Shown: positions 18,801 through 27,441 of the stretch, one piece after another | Layout: every line of letters begins with the position of its first letter | How positions within the stretch are numbered: position 1 is the stretch's first letter | From: Saccharospirillaceae bacterium | Lineage (GTDB): Bacteria; Pseudomonadota; Gammaproteobacteria; Pseudomonadales; Oceanobacteraceae | Direction of reading: 5' to 3' | Length of the DNA: 51,229 bases | Assembly: GCA_021208685.1 (NCBI GenBank) | Contig: JAJOJJ010000044.1 | Coordinates: 1 to 51,229, forward strand | The notes under the pieces: model-generated | What the model saw: the letters and a program-made list of their open reading frames with translations, nothing else | Told to the model about the DNA's origin: nothing | The model's database searches: none | Program-made: the position numbers and the translations under genes

Positions 18801-20411
18801 ATGAAGGGTAATCGCCTGTCCATACAGCATAAAGTGTACCTGGCCCTGGGAAGTATTTTTTTGCTTGTCCTGATTGTTGTGATCAGTGTGGCAGTATCCG
18901 CTGAACGCAAACTGAGTTCAGACATGGTGCACGCTCAACTGCGGGATAAAGCATCCGGTTATCTTGATACCATGAATATGCTGATGATATCCGGTGCCAT
19001 ATCCAACCGTGAACTGGTACGGACCAAATTACTGTCGGACAACAATATTGTCGAAGCCCGCATGCTGCGCAGTCCACAAATCGATGCCATGTATGGCAAA
19101 GGATATGAGCATGAGTATCCGCTGGATGATCTTGACCGCCGCGCTCTGGCCGGTGAGGAAATCCTGATTGAAAATGACGGTAAAGACGGCCACACCCTGA
19201 CCTTTCTGACCCCGGTACTTGCCCATGAAAACTACCGGGGCACCAATTGTCTCGGCTGCCATCAGGCCAAAGAAGGCGATGTACTTGGTGCCATCCGTAT
19301 CAGTTATTCGCTGGATGAACTGGACAGTCATATTTTCAGCAACATGCTGAAAATGGGGTTAGCTCAGGCGGCCATGTTTATTGTTGCTCTGATCCTTCTG
19401 TCCCTGCTGCTGCGAAAAGTGGTTATTTCTCCTGTCCGCCGGATGCACAGCACACTGGAACAGATGGAGCGCAATTCCGATCTGACTCAACTGGTAAAAG
19501 TCGACAGTGATGACGAGATGGGCCGCACAGCAATGGCGCTCAACAAAATGATTGAGCGCTTCTCAGATTCACTGCGTCAGGTGGTTAATTCATCCACCGA
19601 GCTCGAAGGTGCCGCAAAAAGCATTAACGTATCGTCCAGCCAGTCACTGAAAGCGGCTCAGGCTCAGAAAACAGAAACCAATCAGATTCAGCACGCCATT
19701 GAAGAACTGCACGAAAGCATTCAGCTGGTTATGGCCAACGCCGAACAAAGCAGTCAGGCTTCTGCAGAAGCCAAAGTTGTAGCCCGCAACGGTGTCAGCA
19801 AAACCGATCAGGCGTCCGCCAGCATCAGCAATATGAACACCGCAATTCAGTCAACCGCCGACGTTATTGCGTCGCTGGATCAGCGCAGCAATAACGTCGG
19901 CAGTGTTCTGGGCGTGATCAAAGGCATTGCTGAGCAAACCAATCTGCTGGCTCTTAATGCAGCCATTGAAGCTGCCCGGGCCGGGGAATCCGGGCGCGGT
20001 TTTGCGGTCGTCGCCGATGAAGTACGCACCTTATCGAAACGCACCCACGAATCGACCCAGGAAATTGAAAGCATGATCGAACAGCTGCAATCTGAGGCAC
20101 GTCATGCGGTTGATTCCATGCACAAAGCACAGAGCATTGCCGAAGAAGGTATGGAACGGGTGAATGAGGCCGCCAAAGCGCTGCACAGCATGACAGAGCA
20201 TGTCGAACGGATGAGCAGCCTGAATGACGAAACACTGAAACGTATGCACATGCAGGTCGAGGTTGGCCGCAACGTCAGTCAGGGCATTGACAGCATCAGC
20301 ACGCACTCGCTGAACACCTCACAAAGCGCAGAGCAGACAACCGACATCGCCAAGCGTCTGGTCAACATGGCCAACCATCTGAGCATGCTGGTGAAAAAAT
20401 TCCGTCTCTGA
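18801..20411 (+). CDS. Methyl-accepting chemotaxis protein with c-type heme motif in sensor domain
   Basis: The 536-residue protein has membrane helices at about 12-33 and 185-205, a periplasmic sensor of ~150 residues, a HAMP domain and a C-terminal signalling hairpin with the conserved tip around [21 protein letters not shown]. In the periplasmic domain, CLGCH at 150-154 is a heme c attachment motif, followed by a [12 protein letters not shown] stretch typical of heme-PAS type sensors. It therefore may sense redox state or a small gas ligand through covalent heme. No C-terminal CheR-docking pentapeptide is seen (ends KKFRL). It is monocistronic and followed by a strong terminator. Confidence 0.9.
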   Translation: MKGNRLSIQHKVYLALGSIFLLVLIVVISVAVSAERKLSSDMVHAQLRDKASGYLDTMNMLMISGAISNRELVRTKLLSDNNIVEARMLRSPQIDAMYGKGYEHEYPLDDLDRRALAGEEILIENDGKDGHTLTFLTPVLAHENYRGTNCLGCHQAKEGDVLGAIRISYSLDELDSHIFSNMLKMGLAQAAMFIVALILLSLLLRKVVISPVRRMHSTLEQMERNSDLTQLVKVDSDDEMGRTAMALNKMIERFSDSLRQVVNSSTELEGAAKSINVSSSQSLKAAQAQKTETNQIQHAIEELHESIQLVMANAEQSSQASAEAKVVARNGVSKTDQASASISNMNTAIQSTADVIASLDQRSNNVGSVLGVIKGIAEQTNLLALNAAIEAARAGESGRGFAVVADEVRTLSKRTHESTQEIESMIEQLQSEARHAVDSMHKAQSIAEEGMERVNEAAKALHSMTEHVERMSSLNDETLKRMHMQVEVGRNVSQGIDSISTHSLNTSQSAEQTTDIAKRLVNMANHLSMLVKKFRL

Positions 20412-20420
20412 CCCCCATCG

Positions 20421-20461
20421 CTGAAAAGCAGCCATTGGCTGCTTTTCAGGGTTCTTTTTTA
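20421..20461. terminator. Rho-independent terminator after the chemoreceptor
   Basis: A perfect 13-bp stem (CTGAAAAGCAGCC / GGCTGCTTTTCAG) with a three-base loop is followed by a T-run at 20455-20460. Confidence 0.92.
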
Positions 20462-20464
20462 CCG

Positions 20465-20734
20465 TCAGTGCGAGCGCACGATAATGGCGGTCGAGCTCTC
20501 AAGTAAGATCAGGTTTTCCAGTGCCGTTTGATTATCCGCAGCACAGACCTGCTCATCCGCTTTAAAATCACCACATACCGCTGGCCGCCGCGGATCACCA
20601 AACAACCTGCAAAGGTTATCATCATTCAATTGAATACAGCGCTCACCGGCCGCTTTGCCCGCCGGCATACCGGGAATGGCAGAAGAAATAGACGGGGCAA
20701 TACAACAGGCTCCACAACCGAGTCGGCAATCCAC
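20465..20734 (-). CDS. YkgJ family cysteine cluster protein
   Basis: The 89-residue protein opens with CRLGCGACC and contains ERCIQL, CRLFGDPRRPAVC, the conserved Cys pattern of the YkgJ (CxxCxxCC) family, thought to bind zinc or an iron-sulfur centre. Function unknown. Convergent with the chemoreceptor. Confidence 0.85.
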   Translation of the reverse strand: MDCRLGCGACCIAPSISSAIPGMPAGKAAGERCIQLNDDNLCRLFGDPRRPAVCGDFKADEQVCAADNQTALENLILLESSTAIIVRSH

Positions 20735-20781
20735 AAAAACCTCTTACTTAGAAAATGAGCGGTAAGAGGCTGAATACCGCC

Positions 20782-21198
20782 TCAATACCGGTAACGGGTT
20801 GCGTCCTGCCGTTGCTTATCCTGCAATAAACGCCACATGGTCAGATTAAACCGCACGGCATACTGGCGCAGCTTCAGAAGCCTGACCGGATCATCCTCAA
20901 CATTCGCGAAGGTTTGCCAGCGCTTGTTCAGTGGCCGGATACGATAATCGCGCCGTACGGTTTGCGCTTCGGCCTCTTTCAGGCCGGGCAATTCTACGTC
21001 ATCCGCCCGCTGAATTCCGACAAATTCATATTGCCCGCTGCGGTAAGCATCTTTGGCATCCTGCACCGGGTAAGCCAGCAGGTTCAGATCACCATCAGCC
21101 CTGACGGCAGGAGCCGCCATCAGCACCAACAGAAACACCAACAACAGGCCGCCGGGAATTGCCGACAATAAAGGGCGCAGAAACAACATCGGCGTCAC
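20782..21198 (-). CDS. Exported protein of unknown function
   Basis: This 138-residue frame has a strong N-terminal signal (GGLLLVFLLVLMAAPAVRA, cleavage near 34) followed by a soluble ~100-residue basic and polar region with no cysteines. No family is recognised. The start may be GTG 21198 or ATG 21189; the latter follows a weak GAGAG at a long distance. It lies 47 bases upstream of the YkgJ-type gene in the same direction and may share its transcript. Confidence 0.6.
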   Translation of the reverse strand: MTPMLFLRPLLSAIPGGLLLVFLLVLMAAPAVRADGDLNLLAYPVQDAKDAYRSGQYEFVGIQRADDVELPGLKEAEAQTVRRDYRIRPLNKRWQTFANVEDDPVRLLKLRQYAVRFNLTMWRLLQDKQRQDATRYRY

Positions 21199-21368
21199 AC
21201 TCTCAGATTGTAAAGAGAATCAGTATAGACCGTTGCAAAGCACCTGAATGCCGTGTGGCTTGCCATCCCCAAAGGGCTGGGATAGCCTTGGCGCCACTCT
21301 GAATATCCGCCTTGTCAGGGGTGTAACAACACACCGATAAGCCCAGCACACCGAATAAGGACGATCCG

Positions 21369-21929
21369 ATGCCCAGCGTTATGCGTTTATCCCTGCTGTT
21401 ATCAGCCCTTACGTTTTTTGCCACATCCGTTTCTGCTGCTGATAACCATGAACCGACCAACTTTCGCGTTGGTGCCGGCGTCTTTCAGGCCGATATCGGT
21501 AATGCCCCTGCTTATCTGCCCAACGGTGAGCAACAGGGCTTCAGCCTGTTTGCCGAATTCCCACAGAGTAATCATGCCGCCTCGCGTTTTATTCTTTACC
21601 GCCTCAACGGCGAAAATGACGTACAACTGCAGGGCGGCGAGACGCAGTTGATGTGGGGCTGGGGACTGGCTGAACCCGGTTTCCGTATTTACACCGGTCC
21701 GGCCTGGCATTATGAAAAAATATTGGTGCAGCGCAGCGCCGCTGATCACTATCGGGTATTCAATGGCTGGGGCTGGCAGCTTGGTATTGGCGCACAGTTC
21801 GCAGCCATCACCATCGATCTGGCCGCAACCCTGCGTAACCCTGACGATTACAACCACGAGAGTATTCAGGCCGGCGCCAAAGAAGGCGATGTATGGACTC
21901 ATAATCTCTTGCTGAGCTACCGCTTCTGA
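21369..21929 (+). CDS. Small outer-membrane beta-barrel-like protein
   Basis: The 186-residue protein has a signal peptide (cleaved near VSAADNH) and alternates polar and aromatic/hydrophobic residues in strand-like stretches, ending in LLLSYRF. A C-terminal Phe and this amphipathic pattern are typical of outer-membrane barrels assembled by the BAM machinery. There are no cysteines. No family name is recognised. The short 50-residue gene that follows starts 10 bases after its stop, so they form an operon. Confidence 0.65.
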   Translation: MPSVMRLSLLLSALTFFATSVSAADNHEPTNFRVGAGVFQADIGNAPAYLPNGEQQGFSLFAEFPQSNHAASRFILYRLNGENDVQLQGGETQLMWGWGLAEPGFRIYTGPAWHYEKILVQRSAADHYRVFNGWGWQLGIGAQFAAITIDLAATLRNPDDYNHESIQAGAKEGDVWTHNLLLSYRF

Positions 21930-21939
21930 GGAACCTTTG

Positions 21940-22092
21940 ATGACCAGCCCGGTTACCGTGCGTTATATGTCACGCGCAGAAATTGAACGCCTGATGTACA
22001 GCCTCAGCGCCGACAGCAACAACGAACAGGCACAGCTTTTCGAAGCTCTTGTGCGTCGTCTGCTGGAAATTATGGAGCAGGAAAGCCGCTAG
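21940..22092 (+). CDS. Small helical protein of 50 residues
   Basis: An ATG-started frame of 50 codons encodes MTSPVTVRYMSRAEIERL... and ends IMEQESR. It is helical, with no membrane segment. Its TAG stop shares a base with the GTG start of the pseudouridine synthase (TAGTG), so translation is probably coupled. A GAGGAACC ribosome site lies just upstream. The start/stop overlap and operon position support a real gene, but no family is recognised. Confidence 0.6.
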   Translation: MTSPVTVRYMSRAEIERLMYSLSADSNNEQAQLFEALVRRLLEIMEQESR

Positions 22093-22799
22093 TGCCTGAC
22101 GCTCAGTCTCCCGCAATCACACCGCACAACAACCTGTCGCCATTCTCTGTTATTGGCCAGACCGGAGACTGGCTCGCCGTCCACAAACCAGCCGGTATCG
22201 GCATGCACAGCGAAGAGGGTGAAGCGGGTTTTGTTGTTCTGGCAGAACAGCAATTTGATTCCCCGTTATGGCCGGTTCACCGCCTCGATAAAGTCACCTC
22301 CGGTGTCATTCTGCTGGCCAAAAATGCCACCGCTGCCGCCCGCCTGAGCGCGCTGTTCGCTGAGCATAAAATCCAGAAATACTACCTGGCGCAGAGCGCG
22401 CAGAAACCGAAAAAAAAACAGGGCTGGGTAAAAGGTGATATGACCAAAGGCCGCAACGGCAGCTGGATGCTGCAACGCAGCAGCAGCAATCCGGCCATCA
22501 CCCGTTTTATCAGCCACTTCGACGAACGGAGACAAACGCGGCTGTTTCTGCTGAAGCCTCTGACTGGCCGCACCCACCAGCTGCGGGTTGCCCTGAAAAG
22601 TCTCGGTGCCGCCATTGATGGCGACAGCCGCTACGCTGGAGATCCTGCTGACCGTACCTACCTGCATGCATTCATGCTCTGCTTCCGCGATGAAAGCGAC
22701 GACGGTGACGCGCAGGATATTGTGCTGACCTGCCTGCCCGAACAGGGCTCATGGGCCAGCCTGCCAGAAGACTGGCAAACCCCCTGGCAGATTTTATAG
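22092..22799 (+). CDS. RluA family pseudouridine synthase
   Basis: The 235-residue protein has the RluA-type catalytic motif PVHRLDKVTSG with the catalytic Asp66, the opening LAVHKPAGIGMHSEEGE, and LLKPLTGRTHQLRVALKSLG in the C-terminal half. It converts a uridine in rRNA or tRNA to pseudouridine. It lacks an S4 domain, and its shortness suggests the small RluA/TIGR01621-like subgroup; the target site is unknown. The GTG start overlaps the stop of the small upstream gene. Confidence 0.85.
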   Translation: MPDAQSPAITPHNNLSPFSVIGQTGDWLAVHKPAGIGMHSEEGEAGFVVLAEQQFDSPLWPVHRLDKVTSGVILLAKNATAAARLSALFAEHKIQKYYLAQSAQKPKKKQGWVKGDMTKGRNGSWMLQRSSSNPAITRFISHFDERRQTRLFLLKPLTGRTHQLRVALKSLGAAIDGDSRYAGDPADRTYLHAFMLCFRDESDDGDAQDIVLTCLPEQGSWASLPEDWQTPWQIL

Positions 22800-22925
22800 C
22801 CGTTCCCTGCCTGCCACAGCGGCGTTACAACATACGCGGACATTCCGCAGCACCCTCTCCCCCTCTGCTGGTCACGCCCTATACTTGCAATGACAAAGCA
22901 TGATCCGCACGGTTGCAATTATTAT

Positions 22926-22941
22926 ATTAGTATATTCTAAT
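22926..22941. promoter_or_regulatory. AT-rich palindrome upstream of RND pump
   Basis: ATTAG-TATATT-CTAAT is an inverted repeat with 5-bp perfect arms in a strongly AT-rich stretch (22919-22960), about 80 bases before the membrane fusion gene. Such palindromes are typical operators of ArsR- or TetR-type repressors. No regulator gene is adjacent. Confidence 0.45.
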
Positions 22942-23021
22942 GTAGTAATATTTATATTAATCCGGACCAGTCGCTTTCCCATGCCGATTGTTCTGCTGCT
23001 GAATTCAGAGAGGAATGTTTC

Positions 23022-24098
23022 ATGCCGACCACACAGCCTTCGTCCCGCCGCCTGCTGCGCAGCCTGAGCCTGACTCTGCTGGCCCTGCCTGTATTCACAG
23101 CCACCGCACAAGCTGCCGATCAGACCACCGCAGTGGCCAGTCAGATTCTGCAGGCCACCACCGTGCCGGTGTATTTTGATCTGGAAGCCACGCTGGAAGC
23201 CGTGCATGAAAGCACGATATCGGCGCAGACCAGCGGTGCCATCAAGGCCGTACACTACGATGTCAACGACTCTGTGGAGCAAGGCGCACTGCTGCTGGAA
23301 ATTGTGGATACCCAGCAACAGGCTCAGCTGGAGCAGGCCCGCGCTAATCTGGCTCAGGCCAAAGCCCAGAACGAAGACGCTCAGGTCCTGCTTACACGCA
23401 ACAGCCGACTGTTCAAACAGGGCACCCTGTCTCAGGGCGAATATGACAGCAGCAATGCCCGCGCCAAAAGCGCCGCCGCCGCCGTTAAAGCGGCGGCAGC
23501 GGCGCTGAAACAAGCCGAAGAACAGCTGGCTTATACTCAGGTAAAAGCGCCCTACTCGGGTCTGGTTAAAACCCGTCATGTTGAAGTCGGAGAGCTGGTC
23601 AGTCCCGGCCAGCCGCTGATGACCGGCATTTCCCTCTCACAATTACGCGCCGTCGCCGATGCGCCACAACGCATTGCCAGCCAATACGCTGATGCCAGCC
23701 AGATTCAGGTTCGGGTGGGCGAACACAGCATTATTCCTGACAGCGTTGTCCTGTTCCCTTATGCCGACGCCACCCATCACAGCGTGCGCTTACGCGCTAA
23801 TCTGCCAGCCAGCCGTCAGGATGCCAGTGGCCGCGCACTCTATCCCGGCCAGTGGAGCATCATCCGTGTCCAGACCGGTGAACGCAGCGCACTGCTGATT
23901 CCCGCCAGCGCCCTGCTGCAACGCTCCGAACTGACCTCCGTCTATGTGCTCGACAACGGTCAGCCGGAATTGCGTCAGGTACGTACCGGCAACCGTGAGG
24001 ACGGCATGGTAGAAATTCTGTCCGGCCTGAGCACCGGTGATGAAATCGTCAGCGATGCGCTGGCCCAGCTGGCCGCAATCGGTTCACAGGGAGAATAA
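23022..24098 (+). CDS. RND efflux periplasmic adaptor (membrane fusion protein)
   Basis: The 358-residue protein has a signal peptide ending near AQAAD, a biotinyl-lipoyl-like segment (ISAQTSGAIKAVHYDVNDSVEQGALLLEI), a coiled-coil hairpin (about 95-170, Ala- and Gln-rich), and the second lipoyl half (YTQVKAPYSGLVKTRHVEVGELVSPGQPL). This is the HlyD/AcrA fold that bridges an RND permease to an outer-membrane channel. No lipobox is present. An AGAGAGGAA site precedes ATG 23022. The permease follows two bases after the stop. No TolC-type gene is nearby. Confidence 0.92.
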   Translation: MPTTQPSSRRLLRSLSLTLLALPVFTATAQAADQTTAVASQILQATTVPVYFDLEATLEAVHESTISAQTSGAIKAVHYDVNDSVEQGALLLEIVDTQQQAQLEQARANLAQAKAQNEDAQVLLTRNSRLFKQGTLSQGEYDSSNARAKSAAAAVKAAAAALKQAEEQLAYTQVKAPYSGLVKTRHVEVGELVSPGQPLMTGISLSQLRAVADAPQRIASQYADASQIQVRVGEHSIIPDSVVLFPYADATHHSVRLRANLPASRQDASGRALYPGQWSIIRVQTGERSALLIPASALLQRSELTSVYVLDNGQPELRQVRTGNREDGMVEILSGLSTGDEIVSDALAQLAAIGSQGE

Positions 24099-24100
24099 TC

Positions 24101-27100
24101 ATGGCGCTCGGAATTTCCGGAAAAACCGCACAGGCTTTCCAGAACTCGGCGATCACTCCGCTGCTGGCCTTGCTGGGCCTGTTGCTGGGTTTCTTCGCCA
24201 TCATGGTGACGCCGAAAGAAGAAGAGCCACAGATTGATGTCACCTTCGCCAACGTGTTTATTGGCTTCCCCGGCGCCAGCGCGCGGGAAGTCGAGCAGCT
24301 GGTGTCCATTCCGGCTGAACAGGTACTGTCTGAAATCAAAGGCGTGGACGATATATTCTCCATCAGCCAGCCCGGTCAGGCCATTCTGACGGTCGCCTTT
24401 GAAGTGGGTATTCCGCGCGAAGAGGCCATCCTCAACCTCTACAATCAGGTCTACAGTAACAACGACTGGTTCCCGCAGAATCTGGGCGTGATGCCGCCGG
24501 TGATCAAACCCATGGGCATCGACGATGTGCCGATTATGGGCATTACCCTCTGGTCAGAATCCGCCGACGTAACCGCCGCACAACTGACTCAGGTGGCCCA
24601 TGCGCTGGAAACCGAGCTCAAGCGCATCCCCGGCACCCGCGATATTTACACCATCGGTGGTCACAACAATGTGGTGAACGTTGAGCTCGACCCGGCCCGC
24701 ATGAACGGCCACGGTCTGGCGTTCGATGATGTCCGCAACGCCCTGCTCAGCGCCAACGCTGGCGGTTATCACCAGCCGCTGGTGCAGAATAATCAGGTTA
24801 TTCAGATTCAGGCCGGCAGCTTCCTCAAAACCCGCGACGAACTCGGCCAGCTGATTGTCGGCAAAGACAAAAGCGGTCTGGTCTACCTCGCCGATGTGGC
24901 GACCATCCGGCAGCAGCCGGACACCCCGGAGCAAGGGGTCTTTACCCGTAAACTGGGTCAGGATACCTCCCGCCCCGCCGTCACACTGGCCATTGCCAAG
25001 CAGCCGGGAATGAACGCCATTGATATCACGCAAGCGATTGAACAACGCCTTGATGATCTGCATAACCGCCTGATTCCGGCCGATATCACCGCTGACGTTA
25101 CCCGTGACTACGGCATTACCGCCAAAGATAAATCCGACAAACTGATCACCAAGCTGCTGTTTGCCACCGCTGCTGTGGTGGTTCTGGTACTGGCTGCGAT
25201 GAGCTGGCGCGAAGCCATCATCGTCGGTGGTGCCATTTTTATCACGCTGGCCATTACGCTGTTTGCCAGCTGGGTATGGGGCTTTACCCTGAACCGGGTA
25301 TCGCTGTTTGCACTGATTTTCTCCATCGGCATTCTGGTCGATGACGCGATAGTGGTGGTGGAAAACATCCACCGCCACTTGCACATGGGTGGGAAAAAAC
25401 TGCTGGAAGTGATTCCGGCAGCGGTCGATGAAGTCGGCGGCCCCACCATCCTGGCAACCTTCACCGTCATCGCCGCACTGATGCCGATGGCGTTTGTATC
25501 CGGTCTGATGGGACCTTACATGAGCCCGATTCCGATCAATGCATCCACCGGCATGCTGATCTCCCTGGTGGTGGCTTTTGTCGTTACCCCCTGGTTGTCC
25601 TACAAACTGCTGAAGAACCACATTCCGGATAGCGCTCACGGCCACGATGAAGCCGATCCGAAGCAGGGTAAGCTGTACGACGCCTTTAACCGCCTGATGC
25701 GTCCTTTTATTGAAGGGGCCGCCGCCGGACGTAAACGCCTGCTGCTGTTTGCCGGTGTGACCACACTGATCATGTTCGCCGTAGCGCTGCCGGTGTTCAA
25801 ACTGGTGGTGCTGAAAATGCTGCCATTTGATAACAAGTCTGAATTCCAGATCATCGTCGACATGCCCGAAGGTACACCGGTGGAACAGACGCTGCGCGTA
25901 CTGGAAGAACTGTCGGATGAGCTGATGACCGTACCGGAGATCAAAGACGTCCAGCTCTACGCCGGTACGGCTGCGCCCATTAACTTCAACGGTCTGGTGC
26001 GCCAGTATTACCTGCGCGCATTGCCGCATCAGGGCGACATTCAGGTGAATCTGGTTGATAAACATGAGCGCGACCGCCAGAGCCACGACATTGCCCTGTC
26101 AGTACGCGAACCGCTGCAGGCGATTGGTAAATCACTGAATGCTAACGTCAAAATTGTTGAGGTGCCGCCCGGCCCACCGGTGATGGCGCCGATTGTTGCG
26201 GAAATTTACGGCCCGGATTACGAGCGCCAGATTGCGGCGGCCAAACAACTGCGTTCGCTGTTTGAAAACACGCCGGACATTGTTGATACCGACGACTGGG
26301 TAGAAGCCGATCAGGAACAATGGCTGCTCGATATCGACCGTCAGCGCGCCGCCATGCTGGGGGTTGCACAAAGCAGCATCGTGCAGGCCATTAATACCGC
26401 CCTGGGGGGCGAAGATGTCAGCTATCTGCATACCGGCAACAATAAATACCCGCTGCCCATCCGTCTGGAACTGAGCGAAGGCGATAAGGTCGATCTGAGC
26501 CAGTTGCTGGTGATGAAGGTCCGTGCCGCCGATGGCCGTTTTATCGCCCTGTCCGACCTGGTGCGCGTACGCAAAGGCATTACTGAAAAAACCATTTACC
26601 ATAAAAATCTGCAACCGGTGGTGTTTGTTACCGCCGATATGGCCGGTGAACTCGACAGTCCGCTGTATGGATTATTCAGCATGGCCTTTGGAATGGATGA
26701 CGCCGGAATGAACTGGCAGCAGATGTATATTCAGCAACCGCCACTGACCGATGACATCCGCATGAAGTGGGACGGCGAATGGCAGATCACCTATGAAACC
26801 TTCCGCGATATGGGCATCGCCTATGGCGTCGGTATGATCCTGATTTACCTGCTGGTCGTCGGTCAGTTCCGTTCCTATCTGGTGCCGTTGATTATTATGG
26901 CCCCCATTCCGCTGACCATTATTGGCGTCATGCCGGGACACGCGCTGTTCGGTGCGCAGTTCACCGCCACCTCAATGATCGGCATGATCGCGCTGGCCGG
27001 TATTATCGTGCGCAACTCGATTCTGCTGGTCGATTTTATCAACCAGAAAACCGCCGAAGGCATGCGCTTTGAAGATGCGGTGATCGTCTCGGCAGCCGTG

Positions 27101-27286
27101 CGCTCGCGTCCGATTGTCCTGACTGCGGTTGCAGCCATGATGGGTGCGTTCTTTATTCTCGATGATCCGATTTTTAACGGTCTGGCAATCTCGCTGATTT
27201 TCGGGATTCTGGTGTCCACCCTGCTGACACTGATACTGATCCCGTTACTGTACTACGCCGCATTTCACAAGCGTTTCAGCCACTGA
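24101..27286 (+). CDS. RND efflux permease (AcrB-type)
   Basis: The 1061-residue inner-membrane protein has the AcrB layout: N-terminal membrane helix, two large periplasmic loops and twelve helices. Seen motifs include GILVDDAIVVVENIHRHL in the first half, with the Asp pair of the proton relay, and the closing helices near residues 960-1050. It should pump compounds using the proton gradient together with the adaptor encoded just upstream; the substrate is unknown. It is not clearly a heavy-metal CusA-type pump since Met-rich clusters are not evident. A terminator follows 28 bases after the stop. Confidence 0.95.
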   Translation: MALGISGKTAQAFQNSAITPLLALLGLLLGFFAIMVTPKEEEPQIDVTFANVFIGFPGASAREVEQLVSIPAEQVLSEIKGVDDIFSISQPGQAILTVAFEVGIPREEAILNLYNQVYSNNDWFPQNLGVMPPVIKPMGIDDVPIMGITLWSESADVTAAQLTQVAHALETELKRIPGTRDIYTIGGHNNVVNVELDPARMNGHGLAFDDVRNALLSANAGGYHQPLVQNNQVIQIQAGSFLKTRDELGQLIVGKDKSGLVYLADVATIRQQPDTPEQGVFTRKLGQDTSRPAVTLAIAKQPGMNAIDITQAIEQRLDDLHNRLIPADITADVTRDYGITAKDKSDKLITKLLFATAAVVVLVLAAMSWREAIIVGGAIFITLAITLFASWVWGFTLNRVSLFALIFSIGILVDDAIVVVENIHRHLHMGGKKLLEVIPAAVDEVGGPTILATFTVIAALMPMAFVSGLMGPYMSPIPINASTGMLISLVVAFVVTPWLSYKLLKNHIPDSAHGHDEADPKQGKLYDAFNRLMRPFIEGAAAGRKRLLLFAGVTTLIMFAVALPVFKLVVLKMLPFDNKSEFQIIVDMPEGTPVEQTLRVLEELSDELMTVPEIKDVQLYAGTAAPINFNGLVRQYYLRALPHQGDIQVNLVDKHERDRQSHDIALSVREPLQAIGKSLNANVKIVEVPPGPPVMAPIVAEIYGPDYERQIAAAKQLRSLFENTPDIVDTDDWVEADQEQWLLDIDRQRAAMLGVAQSSIVQAINTALGGEDVSYLHTGNNKYPLPIRLELSEGDKVDLSQLLVMKVRAADGRFIALSDLVRVRKGITEKTIYHKNLQPVVFVTADMAGELDSPLYGLFSMAFGMDDAGMNWQQMYIQQPPLTDDIRMKWDGEWQITYETFRDMGIAYGVGMILIYLLVVGQFRSYLVPLIIMAPIPLTIIGVMPGHALFGAQFTATSMIGMIALAGIIVRNSILLVDFINQKTAEGMRFEDAVIVSAAVRSRPIVLTAVAAMMGAFFILDDPIFNGLAISLIFGILVSTLLTLILIPLLYYAAFHKRFSH

Positions 27287-27313
27287 GTCCGTCTGACGGA
27301 CCACCTGAAACAG

Positions 27314-27341
27314 AAAAAGCCTGCGTCATGCAGGCTTTTTT
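27314..27341 (+). terminator. Rho-independent terminator after the RND operon
   Basis: AAAAAGCCTGC and GCAGGCTTTTTT form a stem around a five-base loop with a T-run. Confidence 0.9.
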
Positions 27342-27441
27342 ATTGCCTGATACCCCCCGTCGCCGGTATAACCACTAAACTGACGTCATTGTTTACATCC
27401 GTACGACAGCCACACTCCCGACACTCAGTTCTTATTTCGGA

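Noticed and set aside
24554-26086. 510-codon antisense frame inside the RND permease
   Set aside because: It lies entirely inside a clear RND permease gene; its His/Gln-rich composition is that of an antisense shadow in GC-biased codons.
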